Part shown: positions 45,449 to 55,299 of the stretch, in pieces | How the letters are laid out: every line of letters starts with the position of its first letter | Position numbering within the stretch: position 1 is the stretch's first letter | DNA from: Mycolicibacterium tokaiense | Lineage (GTDB): Bacteria > Actinomycetota > Actinomycetes > Mycobacteriales > Mycobacteriaceae | Assembly (NCBI RefSeq): GCF_010725885.1 | Contig: NZ_AP022600.1 | Span: forward strand, 310,001 to 374,000 | Length of the DNA: 64,000 bases | Reading direction: 5' to 3' | Made by a program: the position numbers and the translations under genes | Notes under the pieces: model-generated | Database searches by the model: none | The model's input: only the letters and a program-made list of their open reading frames with translations | Told to the model about the DNA's origin: nothing

Positions 45449-47601
45449 CCACGGTTCCCACTCAGGCAGCGGGTCAACCGCTGCCTCGGGTCGACGCCCG
45501 ATTGAAAGTCACCGGTGCGGCCACCTATACCGCCGACAACACGATCTCCGGCCTGGTCTACGCCGCGGTGATCGGCAGCTCGGTCGCCGTCGGTTCCGTC
45601 GACGGCATCAACACCGCCGAAGCACGCAGGCACCCCGGCGTCATCGAGGTGATCACCGACTTCGCCGGCGTCACCCTCCCGCATCCCCCACCCCGGATCG
45701 CCTACTTCGGGCAGCCCGTGGCGATGGTGGTGGCGTCGTCCACCGAGGCCGCCGCACACGCCGCCACACTGGTGGAGATCCGCTACGGCAACCCCACCGA
45801 TCCGCTGATCGACCCCGAGGCAGCAGGGGCCGTCGCCCAGCCGGGCACCACGGTCGACGACTATTCCCGCGGGGACGCCGACGCGGCCCTGAGCACCGCC
45901 GCGGCGGTGTCTGACCTGCAATACCGCATCACCCGCCATCAGCACAATCCGATGGAACTGGCCGCCACGGTGGCGCGCTGGGACGGCGACCGCCTCACCG
46001 TCTGGGACAAGGTGCAAGGCATCGGGCCGGCCGTCGAGGGTTACGCCGAGGCCTTCGGCATCCCGCCGGAGAACATCCGGGTCATCTCCCCGTTCGTCGG
46101 TGGCGCGTTCGGGCAGGCAGGCCTGGTATGGCCGCACCAGAGGCTCGCCGCGCTGGCCGCGCGACGGGTGGGCCGACCGGTCAGGCTGGTGTTGACGCGC
46201 AAGCAGATGTCGCATCAGCTCGGTTACCGGCCGGTCAGCGCCCAGCGACTTGCCATCGGCTCCGATCGCGCGGGCCGCATCGCCGCCATCGTGCATGACA
46301 GCCGGGTGGAGACCAGCCGGGACATCTCCTACGAGGACAACATCACCCCACCGCCGCGGTTCATGTACCGCAGTCCCGCCATGCGGTCGACGTACCGCGT
46401 CGTCCCGCTGGACGTCAGCCCACCGACCTGGGTACGCGGCGTCGGTAAGGTGACGTCCGGTTTCGCTCTCGAATGCGGTGTCGATGACCTGGCACACCGG
46501 TTGGGGATCGACCCCATCGAGCTTCGCGTGCGCAACGAACCCGACCGGGACATGGCCACCGATCTGCCGTTCTCGACACGACGTCATGTCGAGTGCCTGC
46601 AACGCGGCGCGGACGCGTTCGGGTGGTCGCGACGCAATCCCACCCCCGGGTCGGTGCGGGACGGCGACCAGCTCGTCGGCTTCGGGGTGGCCAGCGCCGT
46701 CTACCAGTCCTCCAGCAGCCCGTGCAGCGTCTCGGCCAGAGTTCATGCCGACGGCTCCGCCGATGTCAGTACCGCCAGCATCGACATGGGCCCCGGCACC
46801 TACACCTCGATGACCCAGATCGCGGCCGATGCGTTGGCCCTACCGGTCGGCCGGGTCCGATTTCACCTGGGCGACAGCACCTTTCCGAGTGCACCCATGC
46901 ACGGTGGGCAACAGACGATGGCCAGCGTGGGATCGGGCGTCGCTCATGCATGCGGGCTCCTGCGCGACAAGTTCGTCCGCACCGCGGTGGTGGATCCCGC
47001 GTCGCCGCTGCACGGCGCCGCCGTCGCGGACATCGTCGTGGACGGCGGCCGGATGACGCATGTCTCGGGTCGCAGCGAGTCCTTCCAGGAGCTACTCCTG
47101 CGTCGCGGGTGGAACCATCTGGAGTCCGAGCACACCTGGAGTCCGCAGGCCCGCGTCGAGGACTATTCGGTCTGGTCCTACGGAGCGGTGTTCGCCGAGG
47201 TGGCCGTCGACGAACTGTTGGGGACGGTGCGGGTGCGTCACCTCGACGCCTATTACGACGCCGGGCGGATCATCAACCCCAGGCTCGCTCACAGCCAGGC
47301 GATCGGCGGCATGGTGTGGGGCATCGGCATGGCACTGCTGGAGGATTCACACATCGATCACCGCGACGGCCGGGTCGTGAATGCGAACTTCTCCGATTAC
47401 CTGGTGCCCGTCAACGCGGATGTCCCCAGACTGGATGCCACCTTTCTGCCCGCCGAGGACGGCATCGCCAGCCCCATTCGAGTGAAGGGACTCGGCGAGC
47501 TGGTGATGATCGGCGTCGCGCCGGCCATCGCCAATGCCGTCTTCAACGCGACGGGGCGGCGCATCACCGAACTACCCATCACCCCGGAGCGGCTGCTGTG
47601 A
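45445..47601 (+). CDS. xanthine dehydrogenase-family molybdopterin-binding catalytic subunit (PaoC/YagR-like)
   Basis: A 718-residue subunit whose ATG overlaps the FAD-subunit stop (ATGA). The N-terminal domain resembles aldehyde oxidase a/b hammerhead regions ([26 protein letters not shown]). The cofactor region includes [10 protein letters not shown] and [16 protein letters not shown]. The catalytic glutamate is E685 in [11 protein letters not shown], the position equivalent to the base in PaoC. The enzyme would hydroxylate an aldehyde or N-heterocycle using water. No XdhC/PaoD-type maturation chaperone gene lies next to it. The 3' end overlaps dapE by 23 bases. Confidence 0.92.
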   Translation: MTTVPTQAAGQPLPRVDARLKVTGAATYTADNTISGLVYAAVIGSSVAVGSVDGINTAEARRHPGVIEVITDFAGVTLPHPPPRIAYFGQPVAMVVASSTEAAAHAATLVEIRYGNPTDPLIDPEAAGAVAQPGTTVDDYSRGDADAALSTAAAVSDLQYRITRHQHNPMELAATVARWDGDRLTVWDKVQGIGPAVEGYAEAFGIPPENIRVISPFVGGAFGQAGLVWPHQRLAALAARRVGRPVRLVLTRKQMSHQLGYRPVSAQRLAIGSDRAGRIAAIVHDSRVETSRDISYEDNITPPPRFMYRSPAMRSTYRVVPLDVSPPTWVRGVGKVTSGFALECGVDDLAHRLGIDPIELRVRNEPDRDMATDLPFSTRRHVECLQRGADAFGWSRRNPTPGSVRDGDQLVGFGVASAVYQSSSSPCSVSARVHADGSADVSTASIDMGPGTYTSMTQIAADALALPVGRVRFHLGDSTFPSAPMHGGQQTMASVGSGVAHACGLLRDKFVRTAVVDPASPLHGAAVADIVVDGGRMTHVSGRSESFQELLLRRGWNHLESEHTWSPQARVEDYSVWSYGAVFAEVAVDELLGTVRVRHLDAYYDAGRIINPRLAHSQAIGGMVWGIGMALLEDSHIDHRDGRVVNANFSDYLVPVNADVPRLDATFLPAEDGIASPIRVKGLGELVMIGVAPAIANAVFNATGRRITELPITPERLL

Positions 47602-48655
47602 GGTAGCTCCGTAACACGTCGACAGCCGCCGTGATCTGCCCGACGTGCACGTGCTCGTCGCGCCGGTGCGCCAGGTTGGGGTCACCGGGGCCGTAGTTCA
47701 CCGCGGGGATACCGAGGGCGGCGAACCGTGCGACATCGGTCCAGCCGTACTTCGCGCGGGCCTGCCCGCCGGCCGCCCGCACCAGGGCGGCGGCCGCGGG
47801 CTCGTGCAGACCCGGCAGTGCACCGGCGGCGGCATCGGTCTGCTCGATCGTTACGTCCAGGCCGTCGAACACCGCGCGCACGTGGTCCAGCGCCTGGGCC
47901 GGCGTGCGGTCGGGGGCGAAGCGGAAGTTCACCGTCACGGATCCGGCGTCGGGAATGACATTGCCCGCCACTCCCCCGTCCACCCGCACCGCGGAAAGCC
48001 CTTCTCGGTAGACGCAGCCGTCTATGTCCACGTCCCGGGCCCGGTACTCCGACAATCGTGCCAGCACGCCGTGCAGCTTGTGGATGGCGTTGTCGCCCAA
48101 CCACGATCGGGCCGAGTGCGCGCGGGTGCCGGTGGTGCGGACCACCACGCGCAGGGTGCCCTGGCAGCCCGCCTCGATGACGCCATCGGACGGCTCGCCG
48201 AGGATGGCGACGTCGGCCTGCAGCCACTGCGGCAACTCTTGCTCAATGCGGCCCAGGCCGTTGGCCGACGCCTCGATCTCCTCACAGTCGTAGAAGACCA
48301 GCGTGAGGTCGTGGGCCGGGTCGGCGACTGTGGCGGCCAGGTGCAGGAACACCGCGTCGCCGGCTTTCATGTCGACGGTGCCGCAGCCATGCAGGATCTC
48401 TCCGTCCCGGCGCGAGGGCACGTTGTCGGCCGCCGGGACGGTGTCCAGGTGCCCGGCCAGCAGGACCCGGGTGGGCAACCCGCGATGGGTGCGCGCGAGC
48501 ACCGCGTTGCCGTTGCGGATGATCTCGAAGCCCGTGGTCTGCCCGCGCAGTGCGTTTTCCACCTCGTCTGCGATGCGACTTTCGTGGCGCGACTCACTGG
48601 CGATGTCGACCAGCGCTGCGGTCAGGGCCACCGGGTCGCCGCGTAAATCCAGCAC
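47579..48655 (-). CDS. dapE: succinyl-diaminopimelate desuccinylase
   Basis: A 358-residue M20 metallopeptidase-fold enzyme that hydrolyses N-succinyl-LL-diaminopimelate in lysine and peptidoglycan precursor synthesis. GTG 48655 gives the family start VLDLRGDP. Zinc-site motifs are [11 protein letters not shown] (near 68-78), [15 protein letters not shown] (near 91-105), [11 protein letters not shown] and the late [17 protein letters not shown]. It is divergent from dapD with 38 bases between starts, as in M. tuberculosis Rv1202/Rv1201c. Its end overlaps the convergent molybdenum subunit gene. Confidence 0.94.
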   Translation of the reverse strand: MLDLRGDPVALTAALVDIASESRHESRIADEVENALRGQTTGFEIIRNGNAVLARTHRGLPTRVLLAGHLDTVPAADNVPSRRDGEILHGCGTVDMKAGDAVFLHLAATVADPAHDLTLVFYDCEEIEASANGLGRIEQELPQWLQADVAILGEPSDGVIEAGCQGTLRVVVRTTGTRAHSARSWLGDNAIHKLHGVLARLSEYRARDVDIDGCVYREGLSAVRVDGGVAGNVIPDAGSVTVNFRFAPDRTPAQALDHVRAVFDGLDVTIEQTDAAAGALPGLHEPAAAALVRAAGGQARAKYGWTDVARFAALGIPAVNYGPGDPNLAHRRDEHVHVGQITAAVDVLRSYLTAAAPG

Positions 48656-48693
48656 AATGTGCCAGCGTAATGCCCCATGCGTATCCAGTAGCC

Positions 48694-49647
48694 TTGACCA
48701 CCGTGACTGGAGCTTCGGGTATTGGGGTGGCAACGCTGGCGGCCAATGGAACGGTGCTCGACACCTGGTTCCCGGCACCGGAACTCGGTGAGGTCGACGC
48801 GCCGGGCACGGTGCAGCTCTCGGTGGCCGAGGCCACCGCCGAACTGGCCGAACTGACCGGCCGCGACGAGGACCGCGATGTGCAGACCGTGCTGGTACGC
48901 ACCTCGATCGCCTCGCTCGACGACGCGCCGGCCGATGCCTACGACGTCTATCTGCGGCTGCACCTGCTCTCGCACCGCCTGGTCGCCCCGCACGGACTCA
49001 ACGCAGGCGGGTTCTTCGGCCTGCTGGCCAACGTGGTGTGGACCAACTACGGACCCTGTGCGGTGGAGGGCTTCGAGTTCGTCCGGGCCCGGTTGCGCAG
49101 GCGCGGCCCGGTCACGGTGTACGGCGTCGACAAGTTCCCCCGCATGGTGGACTACGTGGTGCCCACCGGGGTCCGCGTGGCCGACGCCGACCGCGTGCGC
49201 CTCGGTGCACATCTGGCGTCGGGGACGACGGTGATGCACGAGGGTTTTGTGAACTTCAACGCAGGCACCCTGGGTTCGTCGATGGTCGAGGGGCGGATCT
49301 CGGCGGGAGTGGTGGTCGACGACGGCTCCGACATCGGCGGCGGGGCCTCCATCATGGGCACGCTGTCCGGTGGCGGCAGCGAGGTGATCTCGGTGGGCAA
49401 GCGTTGCCTGCTGGGCGCCAACGCCGGGCTTGGCATCTCCCTGGGTGACGACTGCGTGATCGAGGCGGGGCTCTACGTCACCGCGGGCACCAAGGTCACC
49501 TTGAGCGACGGCAAGACCGTCAAGGCCCGCGAGCTGTCCGGCGCGAACAACCTTCTGTTCCGCCGCAATTCGGTGTCCGGTGCCGTCGAGGTGGTCACCC
49601 GCGAGGGCAAGGGCATCACGCTCAACGAGGCGCTGCACGCCAACTGA
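48694..49647 (+). CDS. dapD: tetrahydrodipicolinate N-succinyltransferase
   Basis: A 317-residue left-handed beta-helix acyltransferase that succinylates tetrahydrodipicolinate with succinyl-CoA. TTG 48694 gives the same N-terminus and length as M. tuberculosis DapD ([10 protein letters not shown]); ATG 48670 is an in-frame alternative. The conserved [18 protein letters not shown] block, [15 protein letters not shown] and [14 protein letters not shown] hexapeptide-repeat region are clear. Divergent from dapE. A hairpin follows it. Confidence 0.95.
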   Translation: MTTVTGASGIGVATLAANGTVLDTWFPAPELGEVDAPGTVQLSVAEATAELAELTGRDEDRDVQTVLVRTSIASLDDAPADAYDVYLRLHLLSHRLVAPHGLNAGGFFGLLANVVWTNYGPCAVEGFEFVRARLRRRGPVTVYGVDKFPRMVDYVVPTGVRVADADRVRLGAHLASGTTVMHEGFVNFNAGTLGSSMVEGRISAGVVVDDGSDIGGGASIMGTLSGGGSEVISVGKRCLLGANAGLGISLGDDCVIEAGLYVTAGTKVTLSDGKTVKARELSGANNLLFRRNSVSGAVEVVTREGKGITLNEALHAN

Positions 49648-49662
49648 CGCCCCAGGGGTGCC

Positions 49663-49720
49663 CGAGCGTGCGTGTTTGTACGTCCACGCGCGGTGTGTCG
49701 CGTACAAACACGGGCGCTCG
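49663..49720. terminator. bidirectional hairpin between dapD and the VOC gene
   Basis: Two 20-base arms (49663-49682, 49701-49720) with two mismatches surround an 18-base loop. The core CGTGTTTGTACG/CGTACAAACACG is perfect. It is flanked by convergent stops and probably ends both transcripts. I recall similar TGTTTGTAC-type stems as common between mycobacterial genes. Confidence 0.65.
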
Positions 49721-49738
49721 CGCAGAGGGGAAGAGAGG

Positions 49739-50083
49739 TCAGTGGCCGGCGAGCACGCAGAACTCGTTGCCCTCGGGATCGGCGAGCACCACCCAGGACT
49801 GCTCGCCCTGGCCGATGTCGACGTGCCGGGCGCCGAGGCCGACCAGCCGCGCCACCTCGGCCTGCTGGTCGTCGGGGGTGAAGTCGAGGTGCAGCCGGTT
49901 CTTCACACTCTTGCCTTCGGGCACCGGTAGAAACAGCCACACCGGTCCGCCGTCGGGCGGGGTCAGCTGCACGTCGCCGTCCTCGGTGACCTCCGACGGC
50001 CAGCCGAGCGCCTCGGCCCACCAGTGGCCCAGGCTGTGCACGTCGGTGGCATCGATGCAGAGCTCGCTGAACCGCAGACTCAT
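49739..50083 (-). CDS. VOC-family (glyoxalase/bleomycin-resistance-like) protein
   Basis: A 114-residue single-domain VOC protein from ATG 50083, overlapping the fadD36 stop (ATGA). It has the beta-alpha-beta-beta-beta pattern: FSELCIDATDVHSLGHWWAEALGW at the start (read in part), HLDFTPDDQQAEVARLVGLGA in the middle and the end VVLADPEGNEFCVL. Dimers usually form the metal site. Co-transcription with fadD36 does not give an obvious substrate. Confidence 0.87.
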   Translation of the reverse strand: MSLRFSELCIDATDVHSLGHWWAEALGWPSEVTEDGDVQLTPPDGGPVWLFLPVPEGKSVKNRLHLDFTPDDQQAEVARLVGLGARHVDIGQGEQSWVVLADPEGNEFCVLAGH

Positions 50084-51480
50084 CTCATCAGCTCCTTCTT
50101 GAGTACCTTGCCCATGGCATTGCGGGGCAACTCATCCACCACCCGCACCTCCCGTGGCCGCTTGTGCGCCGAAAGCTGCTCCCCCACATGACTTATCAGC
50201 TCCTCCGGGGTGGCGGTGCCCACCACGTAGGCGACGATCCGTTGCCCCAGGTCGTCGTCGGGCACCCCGACCACGGCGGCCTCGGCGACACCGGGGTACT
50301 CCAGCAGGGCGGTCTCGATCTCTCCGGCGCCGATGCGGTAGCCACCCGATTTGATCAGGTCCACCGATTCACGGCCTACGATCCGGTGCATCCCGGCGTC
50401 GTCGATGACGGCGATGTCCCCGGAGTGGTACCAGCCGTCGGTGTCGAGCACCTCCGCGGTGGCCTCCGGCCGGTTCAGATACTTGTCGAACAGCATGGGC
50501 CCACGAATCAACAACTGGCCCAACGTTTCTCCGTCATGAGCCACCTCGTTGCCCGCCTCGTCCACCAGCGTGGTCTGCACCCCGTCCACCGGCAACCCCA
50601 CCCAGCCGGGTCGGCGGTCCCCGTCGGCCCGGGTGCTCAGCGTGATCAGCGACTCGGTGCTGCCGTACCGCTCGATGGGCGTGTGGCCGGTCAGCTCGGC
50701 GAGCCGGGAGAACACCGGTACCGGCAGCGCCGCGCTGCCCGAGACCAGCAGCCGCGCCGAGGACAGCGCGCGTGCCGACACCGGGTCACCGGCGATCCGC
50801 GACCACACCGTGGGCACCCCGAAGTACAGTGTGCCGCCGGCGGCCGCATACGCCTCCGGTGTCGGTTTCCCGGTGTGCACAAACGGGTTTCCGATCCGCA
50901 GTGATCCCAGCAGCCCCAGCACCAGGCCGTGCACGTGGAACAGCGGCAGGCCGTGGACCAGGACATCCTCGGAGCTCCACTGCCACGCCTGGGCCAGGGC
51001 ATCGATGTCCGCGGCGATGGCGCGCCGTGAGGTCTGCACCCCTTTGGGCGCCCCGGTGGTCCCGGAGGTGTACATGATGTACGCGGGCCGGTCGGGGTGC
51101 GGCTCGGCATACCGGTGCCACGAGCGTGCGTGCACCCGGACGGGAATGTGCGCGAGCCCGGCCGGCTCGTCGGGCAGCTCCCCCAGCCAGGCCTGGGCGG
51201 CGGAATCGGTCAGGATGTGGGCCCGTTCGGCCACGCCGACGTCAGGAGGCACCGGAACGAACGGAACCCCGGCGATCAGGCAGCCGGCCACCGCCAGCAC
51301 GGTCGTCATCGTCGGGGTGGCCAGGATGGCGACGCGGGTGGCGCCGCCCACCCGCTCGGCCACCGATGTCGCCGCGCCCAGCAGGTCACTGCGGCTCAAG
51401 GTGGTGTCGCCGATGGTCACGGCATTGGGGATATCGGCGCCAGCGGCGACCGCTGCGGGGTTCAGGGATGCCAACAGCAC
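50080..51480 (-). CDS. fadD36: acyl-CoA synthetase FadD36 (malonyl/acyl-CoA ligase type)
   Basis: A 466-residue ANL enzyme. GTG 51480 (VLLASLNPAAVAA) matches the M. tuberculosis FadD36 start. Adenylation motifs are YTSGTTGAPKG (near 130-140), ERYGSTESL (near 260) and WYHSGDIAVID (near 345), with the catalytic lysine region LPRNAMGKVLKK at the end. It is shorter than most FadD proteins and resembles MatB-type malonyl-CoA ligases. The Nudix gene diverges from it after 31 bases. Corresponds to Rv1193. Confidence 0.93.
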   Translation of the reverse strand: MLLASLNPAAVAAGADIPNAVTIGDTTLSRSDLLGAATSVAERVGGATRVAILATPTMTTVLAVAGCLIAGVPFVPVPPDVGVAERAHILTDSAAQAWLGELPDEPAGLAHIPVRVHARSWHRYAEPHPDRPAYIMYTSGTTGAPKGVQTSRRAIAADIDALAQAWQWSSEDVLVHGLPLFHVHGLVLGLLGSLRIGNPFVHTGKPTPEAYAAAGGTLYFGVPTVWSRIAGDPVSARALSSARLLVSGSAALPVPVFSRLAELTGHTPIERYGSTESLITLSTRADGDRRPGWVGLPVDGVQTTLVDEAGNEVAHDGETLGQLLIRGPMLFDKYLNRPEATAEVLDTDGWYHSGDIAVIDDAGMHRIVGRESVDLIKSGGYRIGAGEIETALLEYPGVAEAAVVGVPDDDLGQRIVAYVVGTATPEELISHVGEQLSAHKRPREVRVVDELPRNAMGKVLKKELMR

Positions 51481-51511
51481 CCACAGGACGCTACCCGGCG
51501 ATAATGGCCGC

Positions 51512-52051
51512 ATGACCCACATCCGGCGTACCGGCACCCGCGAGGCTTACCGCAACGCCTGGATGACGTTGCGCGAAGACACCATTGCGCGGCCCGACGG
51601 GTCCGAGGGGATCTACGGGGTGGTGGACAAACCCACGTATGCGCTGATCATCGCCCAGCGCGACGACAGCGTCGCGCTGGTGGAGCAGTTCCGCTATCCC
51701 CTCGGCCTGCGCCGCTGGGAGTTCCCGCAGGGCACCGCGCCCGACCGCGCCGAGCTGGAGCCCGCCGAGCTGGCAGCGCGGGAGTTGCGCGAGGAGACGG
51801 GTCTGCGTGCCGGCACGCTGACGCCGCTGGGCCTGCTGGACGTGGCGCCCGGGATGAGCAGCCAGCGCGGCCGGGTGTTCCTGGCCACCGACCTCACCGA
51901 GGGCGAGCCGGAGCTGGAAGCCGAGGAGCAGGACCTGCGCAGCGCCTGGTTCCCGCGCAGTGAGGTCGAGGCGATGATCCGCGCCGGTGCGATCACCGAC
52001 GCCCAGTCCATCGCGGCGTGGACGCTGTTGCTGCTGCACGAACAACGCTGA
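51512..52051 (+). CDS. Nudix hydrolase, ADP-ribose pyrophosphatase type
   Basis: A 179-residue enzyme from ATG 51512. The Nudix box is seen as GTAPDRAELEPAELAARE followed by LREETGLRAG: G-x5-E-like start, R-E-x2-E-E-x-G end. The segment VALVEQFRYPLGLRRWEFPQG is typical of ADP-ribose pyrophosphatases, which hydrolyse ADP-ribose to AMP and ribose-5-phosphate. The spacing of the box is slightly longer than the standard 23 residues, also common in this subgroup. Substrate specificity is not certain. Confidence 0.87.
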   Translation: MTHIRRTGTREAYRNAWMTLREDTIARPDGSEGIYGVVDKPTYALIIAQRDDSVALVEQFRYPLGLRRWEFPQGTAPDRAELEPAELAARELREETGLRAGTLTPLGLLDVAPGMSSQRGRVFLATDLTEGEPELEAEEQDLRSAWFPRSEVEAMIRAGAITDAQSIAAWTLLLLHEQR

Positions 52052-52115
52052 TCGCGTAATACAGCGGTGACGCCGGCGGAAAGCCGGCGAAACGCACCGC
52101 ACCAAGGATGGGCCG

Positions 52116-53771
52116 ATGACCCTGGCAAAGATCGTCACCGAAGGTCGGCCGGCGCAGCGCCCGGTCGACGACATCCCCCCGCTGAAGCGGTTGCTGCCGC
52201 TGGGCATCCAGCACGTGCTGGCCATGTACGCCGGCGCGGTGGCGGTGCCGCTGATCGTGGGCGGCGCGATGGTGGGCGCCGGCCAGTTGCAGCAGTCCGA
52301 CATCGTGCACCTGATCATGGCCGACCTGTTCGTCGCCGGGATCGCCACCATCATTCAGGCCGTCGGGTTCTGGCGGTTCGGGGTGCGGCTGCCGCTGATG
52401 CAGGGGGTGACGTTCGCCGCGGTGGGCCCGATGATCACCATCGGCACCGCCCACGGCGTGACGGCCATCTACGGCTCGGTGATCGCCTGCGGGGTGTTCA
52501 TGATGCTGCTGGCGCCGGTCTTCGGCAGGCTCATCCGGTTCTTCCCGCCGCTGGTCACCGGCACCATCATCCTGATTATCGGGGTGTCGCTGATGCGCGT
52601 GGCGGCGGGCTGGTTCGGCGGCGGCACCGGCCCGGACTTCGGTGACCCCGCGGCCGTCGGGATGGGCTTTTTCACCCTCGTGGTGATCATCGCGATCGAG
52701 CGGTTCGCCCCGGAGGGACTGCGCCGCGTCTCGATCCTGCTCGGCCTGCTGATCGGCACAGTCGTTGCCGTCCCCCTGGGGATGACGGACTGGAGCCACA
52801 TGGGCGACTACAGCTGGATCGGTTTCGTCACGCCGTTCCAGTTCGGCCTGCCGTCGTTCCAGATCAGCTCCATCATCGCGCTGCTGATCGTGGGCATCGT
52901 GATCATGACCGAGACCACCGGCGACATCGTGGCCGTCGGTGAGATCGTCGACGAGAAGATCACCCCGCGGCGGCTGGCCGACGGCCTGCGCGCCGACGGG
53001 CTGGGCACCGTGATCGGCGGTGTCTTCAACACGTTCCCGTACACGGCTTTCGCGCAGAACGTCGGCCTGGTGGCCATCACCGGGGTCAAGACGCGCCATG
53101 TGGCGACCGTGGCCGGTCTGATCCTGGTGCTGCTCGGGCTGCTGCCGAAGATGGCTGCGGTGGTCGAGGGCATCCCGTTGCCGGTGCTCGGCGGCGCCGG
53201 GGTGGCCCTGTTCGGGATGGTGGCCGCCAGTGGGGTACGCACGCTGACGAGGGTGAAGTTCGACAACACCAACATCCTGGTGGTGGCGATCTCGGTTGGG
53301 GTGGCGATGCTGACCGAGGCCAAGCTGTACTACACGAACAGGGCGATCGCCGACGCCCCGGTGAACGTGGCGCTGGATCTGTACGCGAAGTTCCCGGACT
53401 GGTTCCAGACCATCTTCCATTCCGGCATCTCGGCGGGTGCCCTGACCGCGATCGTGCTCAATCTGCTGCTCGGTCGCAGACACGGTGACTCCGAACCGGA
53501 TTCGGAGCTGGCTGCACACGACGCACCGCGCGGCGCATTGCCCGATCCACTTGACGCGCTGCTGGCCGCCGACCCGTCGACATCGCCGGAACGGTTGCGT
53601 GCACTTGCCGAGGAACGCCCCGAATTGCACACCATCATCGTCACCAACCCGTCGGCCGACCTGGCCACGTGCGACTGGATCCGCGCGCAGGGCGATCCGA
53701 AGGTGATCGCCGTGTGCGAGAAGTGGGACAACGTGACCGAGGGCAGGTTCTCCCGTCGGGTCAAGGAGTGA
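52116..53771 (+). CDS. NCS2-family uracil/xanthine permease with C-terminal variant-leucine-rich-repeat-like domain
   Basis: A 551-residue protein from ATG 52116 (AAGGA 7 bases upstream). Residues ~20-460 form the ~14-helix UraA/XanQ fold, with GIQHVLAMYAG (30-40) and PLMQGVTFAAVGP. The family's QNVGLVAITG replaces the usual QNNG, and TETTGDIVAVGE supplies the acidic site. Residues ~470-551 are a soluble tail with DPLDALLAADPSTSPERLRALA and ELHTIIVTNPSADL units, resembling the actinobacterial variant leucine-rich-repeat domain. That combination is unusual. Transport of a nucleobase by proton symport is expected; the tail's role is unknown. Confidence 0.88.
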   Translation: MTLAKIVTEGRPAQRPVDDIPPLKRLLPLGIQHVLAMYAGAVAVPLIVGGAMVGAGQLQQSDIVHLIMADLFVAGIATIIQAVGFWRFGVRLPLMQGVTFAAVGPMITIGTAHGVTAIYGSVIACGVFMMLLAPVFGRLIRFFPPLVTGTIILIIGVSLMRVAAGWFGGGTGPDFGDPAAVGMGFFTLVVIIAIERFAPEGLRRVSILLGLLIGTVVAVPLGMTDWSHMGDYSWIGFVTPFQFGLPSFQISSIIALLIVGIVIMTETTGDIVAVGEIVDEKITPRRLADGLRADGLGTVIGGVFNTFPYTAFAQNVGLVAITGVKTRHVATVAGLILVLLGLLPKMAAVVEGIPLPVLGGAGVALFGMVAASGVRTLTRVKFDNTNILVVAISVGVAMLTEAKLYYTNRAIADAPVNVALDLYAKFPDWFQTIFHSGISAGALTAIVLNLLLGRRHGDSEPDSELAAHDAPRGALPDPLDALLAADPSTSPERLRALAEERPELHTIIVTNPSADLATCDWIRAQGDPKVIAVCEKWDNVTEGRFSRRVKE

Positions 53772-53922
53772 GCGGGCGGGCTGTTTCCCCGCTCTGGCAA
53801 CACCTGCGACACCGATGTGCATCGACTGCGTAACGACTGACGGCAGCGTCGATTCCCGGTGAAGAAGCGTCGGATTCCCCGATTACGGTGGTGTTTTCCG
53901 CACCGAAAGCTAGGGAAAGAAC

Positions 53923-54432
53923 ATGGCCGTCCGTCGTCTGCGCACCCGGGGGCGCGTGGTGATCGCCCTGCTGGCGATCATCGCAGGCATGGGCGCGTCG
54001 GTGGTCACCGCACACGCCGCCGGGCAGAACTGGTCGGGGCGGTTCACCGTGGTGACGTATGCCTCGCAGAAGGCGGGTACCAGCGCCGCGGCGCGACAGG
54101 CCGAACCCGATTTCAGCGCGCAGTACACCTTCCTCACGCAGTGCTCGTCACGGTGTGTGGCGACCGCGCTGGACGGTCCGGCCCCGAGCAACCCGACCAT
54201 CCCCCAACCGTCCCGCTACACCTGGGACGGCAGTCAGTGGACGTTTGCCTACGACTGGCAATGGGAGTGCTACCACGGCGAGGGCGCCCCGCGGCTGTAC
54301 AGCCCGGCCCAGTCCTGGGTGTTCTACACCCCGCAGGCCGACGGGTCGCTGCAGGGCACCTGGCACACCGACATCCTGTCGGGGGCGTGCCGCGGCAACG
54401 TGATCATGCCGGTGGCCGCCTACCCGGCCTGA
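53923..54432 (+). CDS. small secreted mycobacterial protein of unknown function
   Basis: A 169-residue protein from ATG 53923. A basic start and hydrophobic segment end in TAHAA near residue 33, a clear Sec signal. The mature part is rich in aromatic residues and has cysteines in QCSSRCVAT, WECYHGEG and SGACRGN that could form disulfides. It ends in MPVAAYPA. I recall close relatives only as conserved secreted hypothetical proteins in mycobacteria. The 151-base gap before it shows nothing notable. Confidence 0.8.
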   Translation: MAVRRLRTRGRVVIALLAIIAGMGASVVTAHAAGQNWSGRFTVVTYASQKAGTSAAARQAEPDFSAQYTFLTQCSSRCVATALDGPAPSNPTIPQPSRYTWDGSQWTFAYDWQWECYHGEGAPRLYSPAQSWVFYTPQADGSLQGTWHTDILSGACRGNVIMPVAAYPA

Positions 54433-55286
54433 GCGAGCTCACGCACCTGGTCGGCGATCAGCTCCGGCTCGCTGGTCGGGATCATGTGGCCGGAGGCGTA
54501 GGCGGGAACGTAGCGGCCGCCGGCATGCGAGCGGGCCGTCAGCCGGTGGGCGCGCGTCAGTTCGGCGCGCAACCGCCGGTCGAATCGCCCGACCTGCTGC
54601 CCGGAGAGCACCCGGATCGGTAGGTCGCCGAACGCAGTGGGGCGTTGCCGCAATCGGGAGAGCTCGGTGGTCACCTCACGGGTTTCCGCGGCGGCGGCGC
54701 GGGCAGCGCCGGGACGGTAGGAGGCCTCGGTGACAGCGCTGCGCACCGCGGCCGGCAGCCGGTGCAGGCTCGGGTCCGGCAACCGCGCCAGGAGTCCGGT
54801 ACGTGCCAACGGCACCATCGTCGCGGCCTGCACCGCGAACTGCAGCCGGACCACCCGTTCGAAGAACATCGGGTCGTTCTCGTCGGTCTGATCCACCAGC
54901 ACCAGTGCGCTCACGTCGCGACGCGCAGCAGCCGCCACCCGCACGATGGGCCCGCCCCAGCTGTGTCCCACCAGGATGAGCATGCGGTGGGGCACAGAGT
55001 CGATGACGGTGTGCAGGTCCCGCGCCAGCGCGTCCAGAGTGCGGCGTCCGGGCGCCGGGTCACTGCCGCCGATACCGGCACGGTCATAGGCGATCACACG
55101 AAAGTCGTTGTGCAACAACTGGACGACCGGGTGCCAGTACAATCCGCTGACTCCCAGCCCCGCCTCCAGCACCACCAGCGTGTCGCCGTCGCCGTCGCCG
55201 TCGACCATGGTGCGTAGCCGCCGGCCGTCGGGCGTGGTGATCAACACGTCGTGGCCCAGCAGGCCGGCACCGGGAAGCGAGGTCAC
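54420..55286 (-). CDS. alpha/beta hydrolase
   Basis: A 288-residue hydrolase from GTG 55286. The oxyanion/nucleophile region has VVLEAGLGVSG, then VIAYDRAGIGGSD and the nucleophile elbow LVGHSWGGPI (near residues 105-114). An acidic residue in LVLVDQTDEND and a late histidine in YASGHMIPTSEPE complete the triad pattern. The fold is of the epoxide-hydrolase/haloperoxidase-like class; the substrate is unknown. The 3' end overlaps the small secreted-protein gene by 13 bases. Confidence 0.85.
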   Translation of the reverse strand: MTSLPGAGLLGHDVLITTPDGRRLRTMVDGDGDGDTLVVLEAGLGVSGLYWHPVVQLLHNDFRVIAYDRAGIGGSDPAPGRRTLDALARDLHTVIDSVPHRMLILVGHSWGGPIVRVAAAARRDVSALVLVDQTDENDPMFFERVVRLQFAVQAATMVPLARTGLLARLPDPSLHRLPAAVRSAVTEASYRPGAARAAAAETREVTTELSRLRQRPTAFGDLPIRVLSGQQVGRFDRRLRAELTRAHRLTARSHAGGRYVPAYASGHMIPTSEPELIADQVRELAQAG

Positions 55287-55299
55287 CCCAGCAGGGTAC

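Noticed and set aside
45169..46746. 525-codon minus-strand frame opposite the molybdenum subunit genes
   Set aside because: Shadow of two confidently identified genes; composition is atypical for a protein and no motif is seen.
43864..47601. Carbon monoxide dehydrogenase (coxMSL) identity for the molybdenum hydroxylase
   Set aside because: The gene order and extra cysteines in the FAD subunit and the Tat leader fit PaoABC; the CODH active-site Cys loop (VAYRCSFR-type) is not seen in the large subunit.
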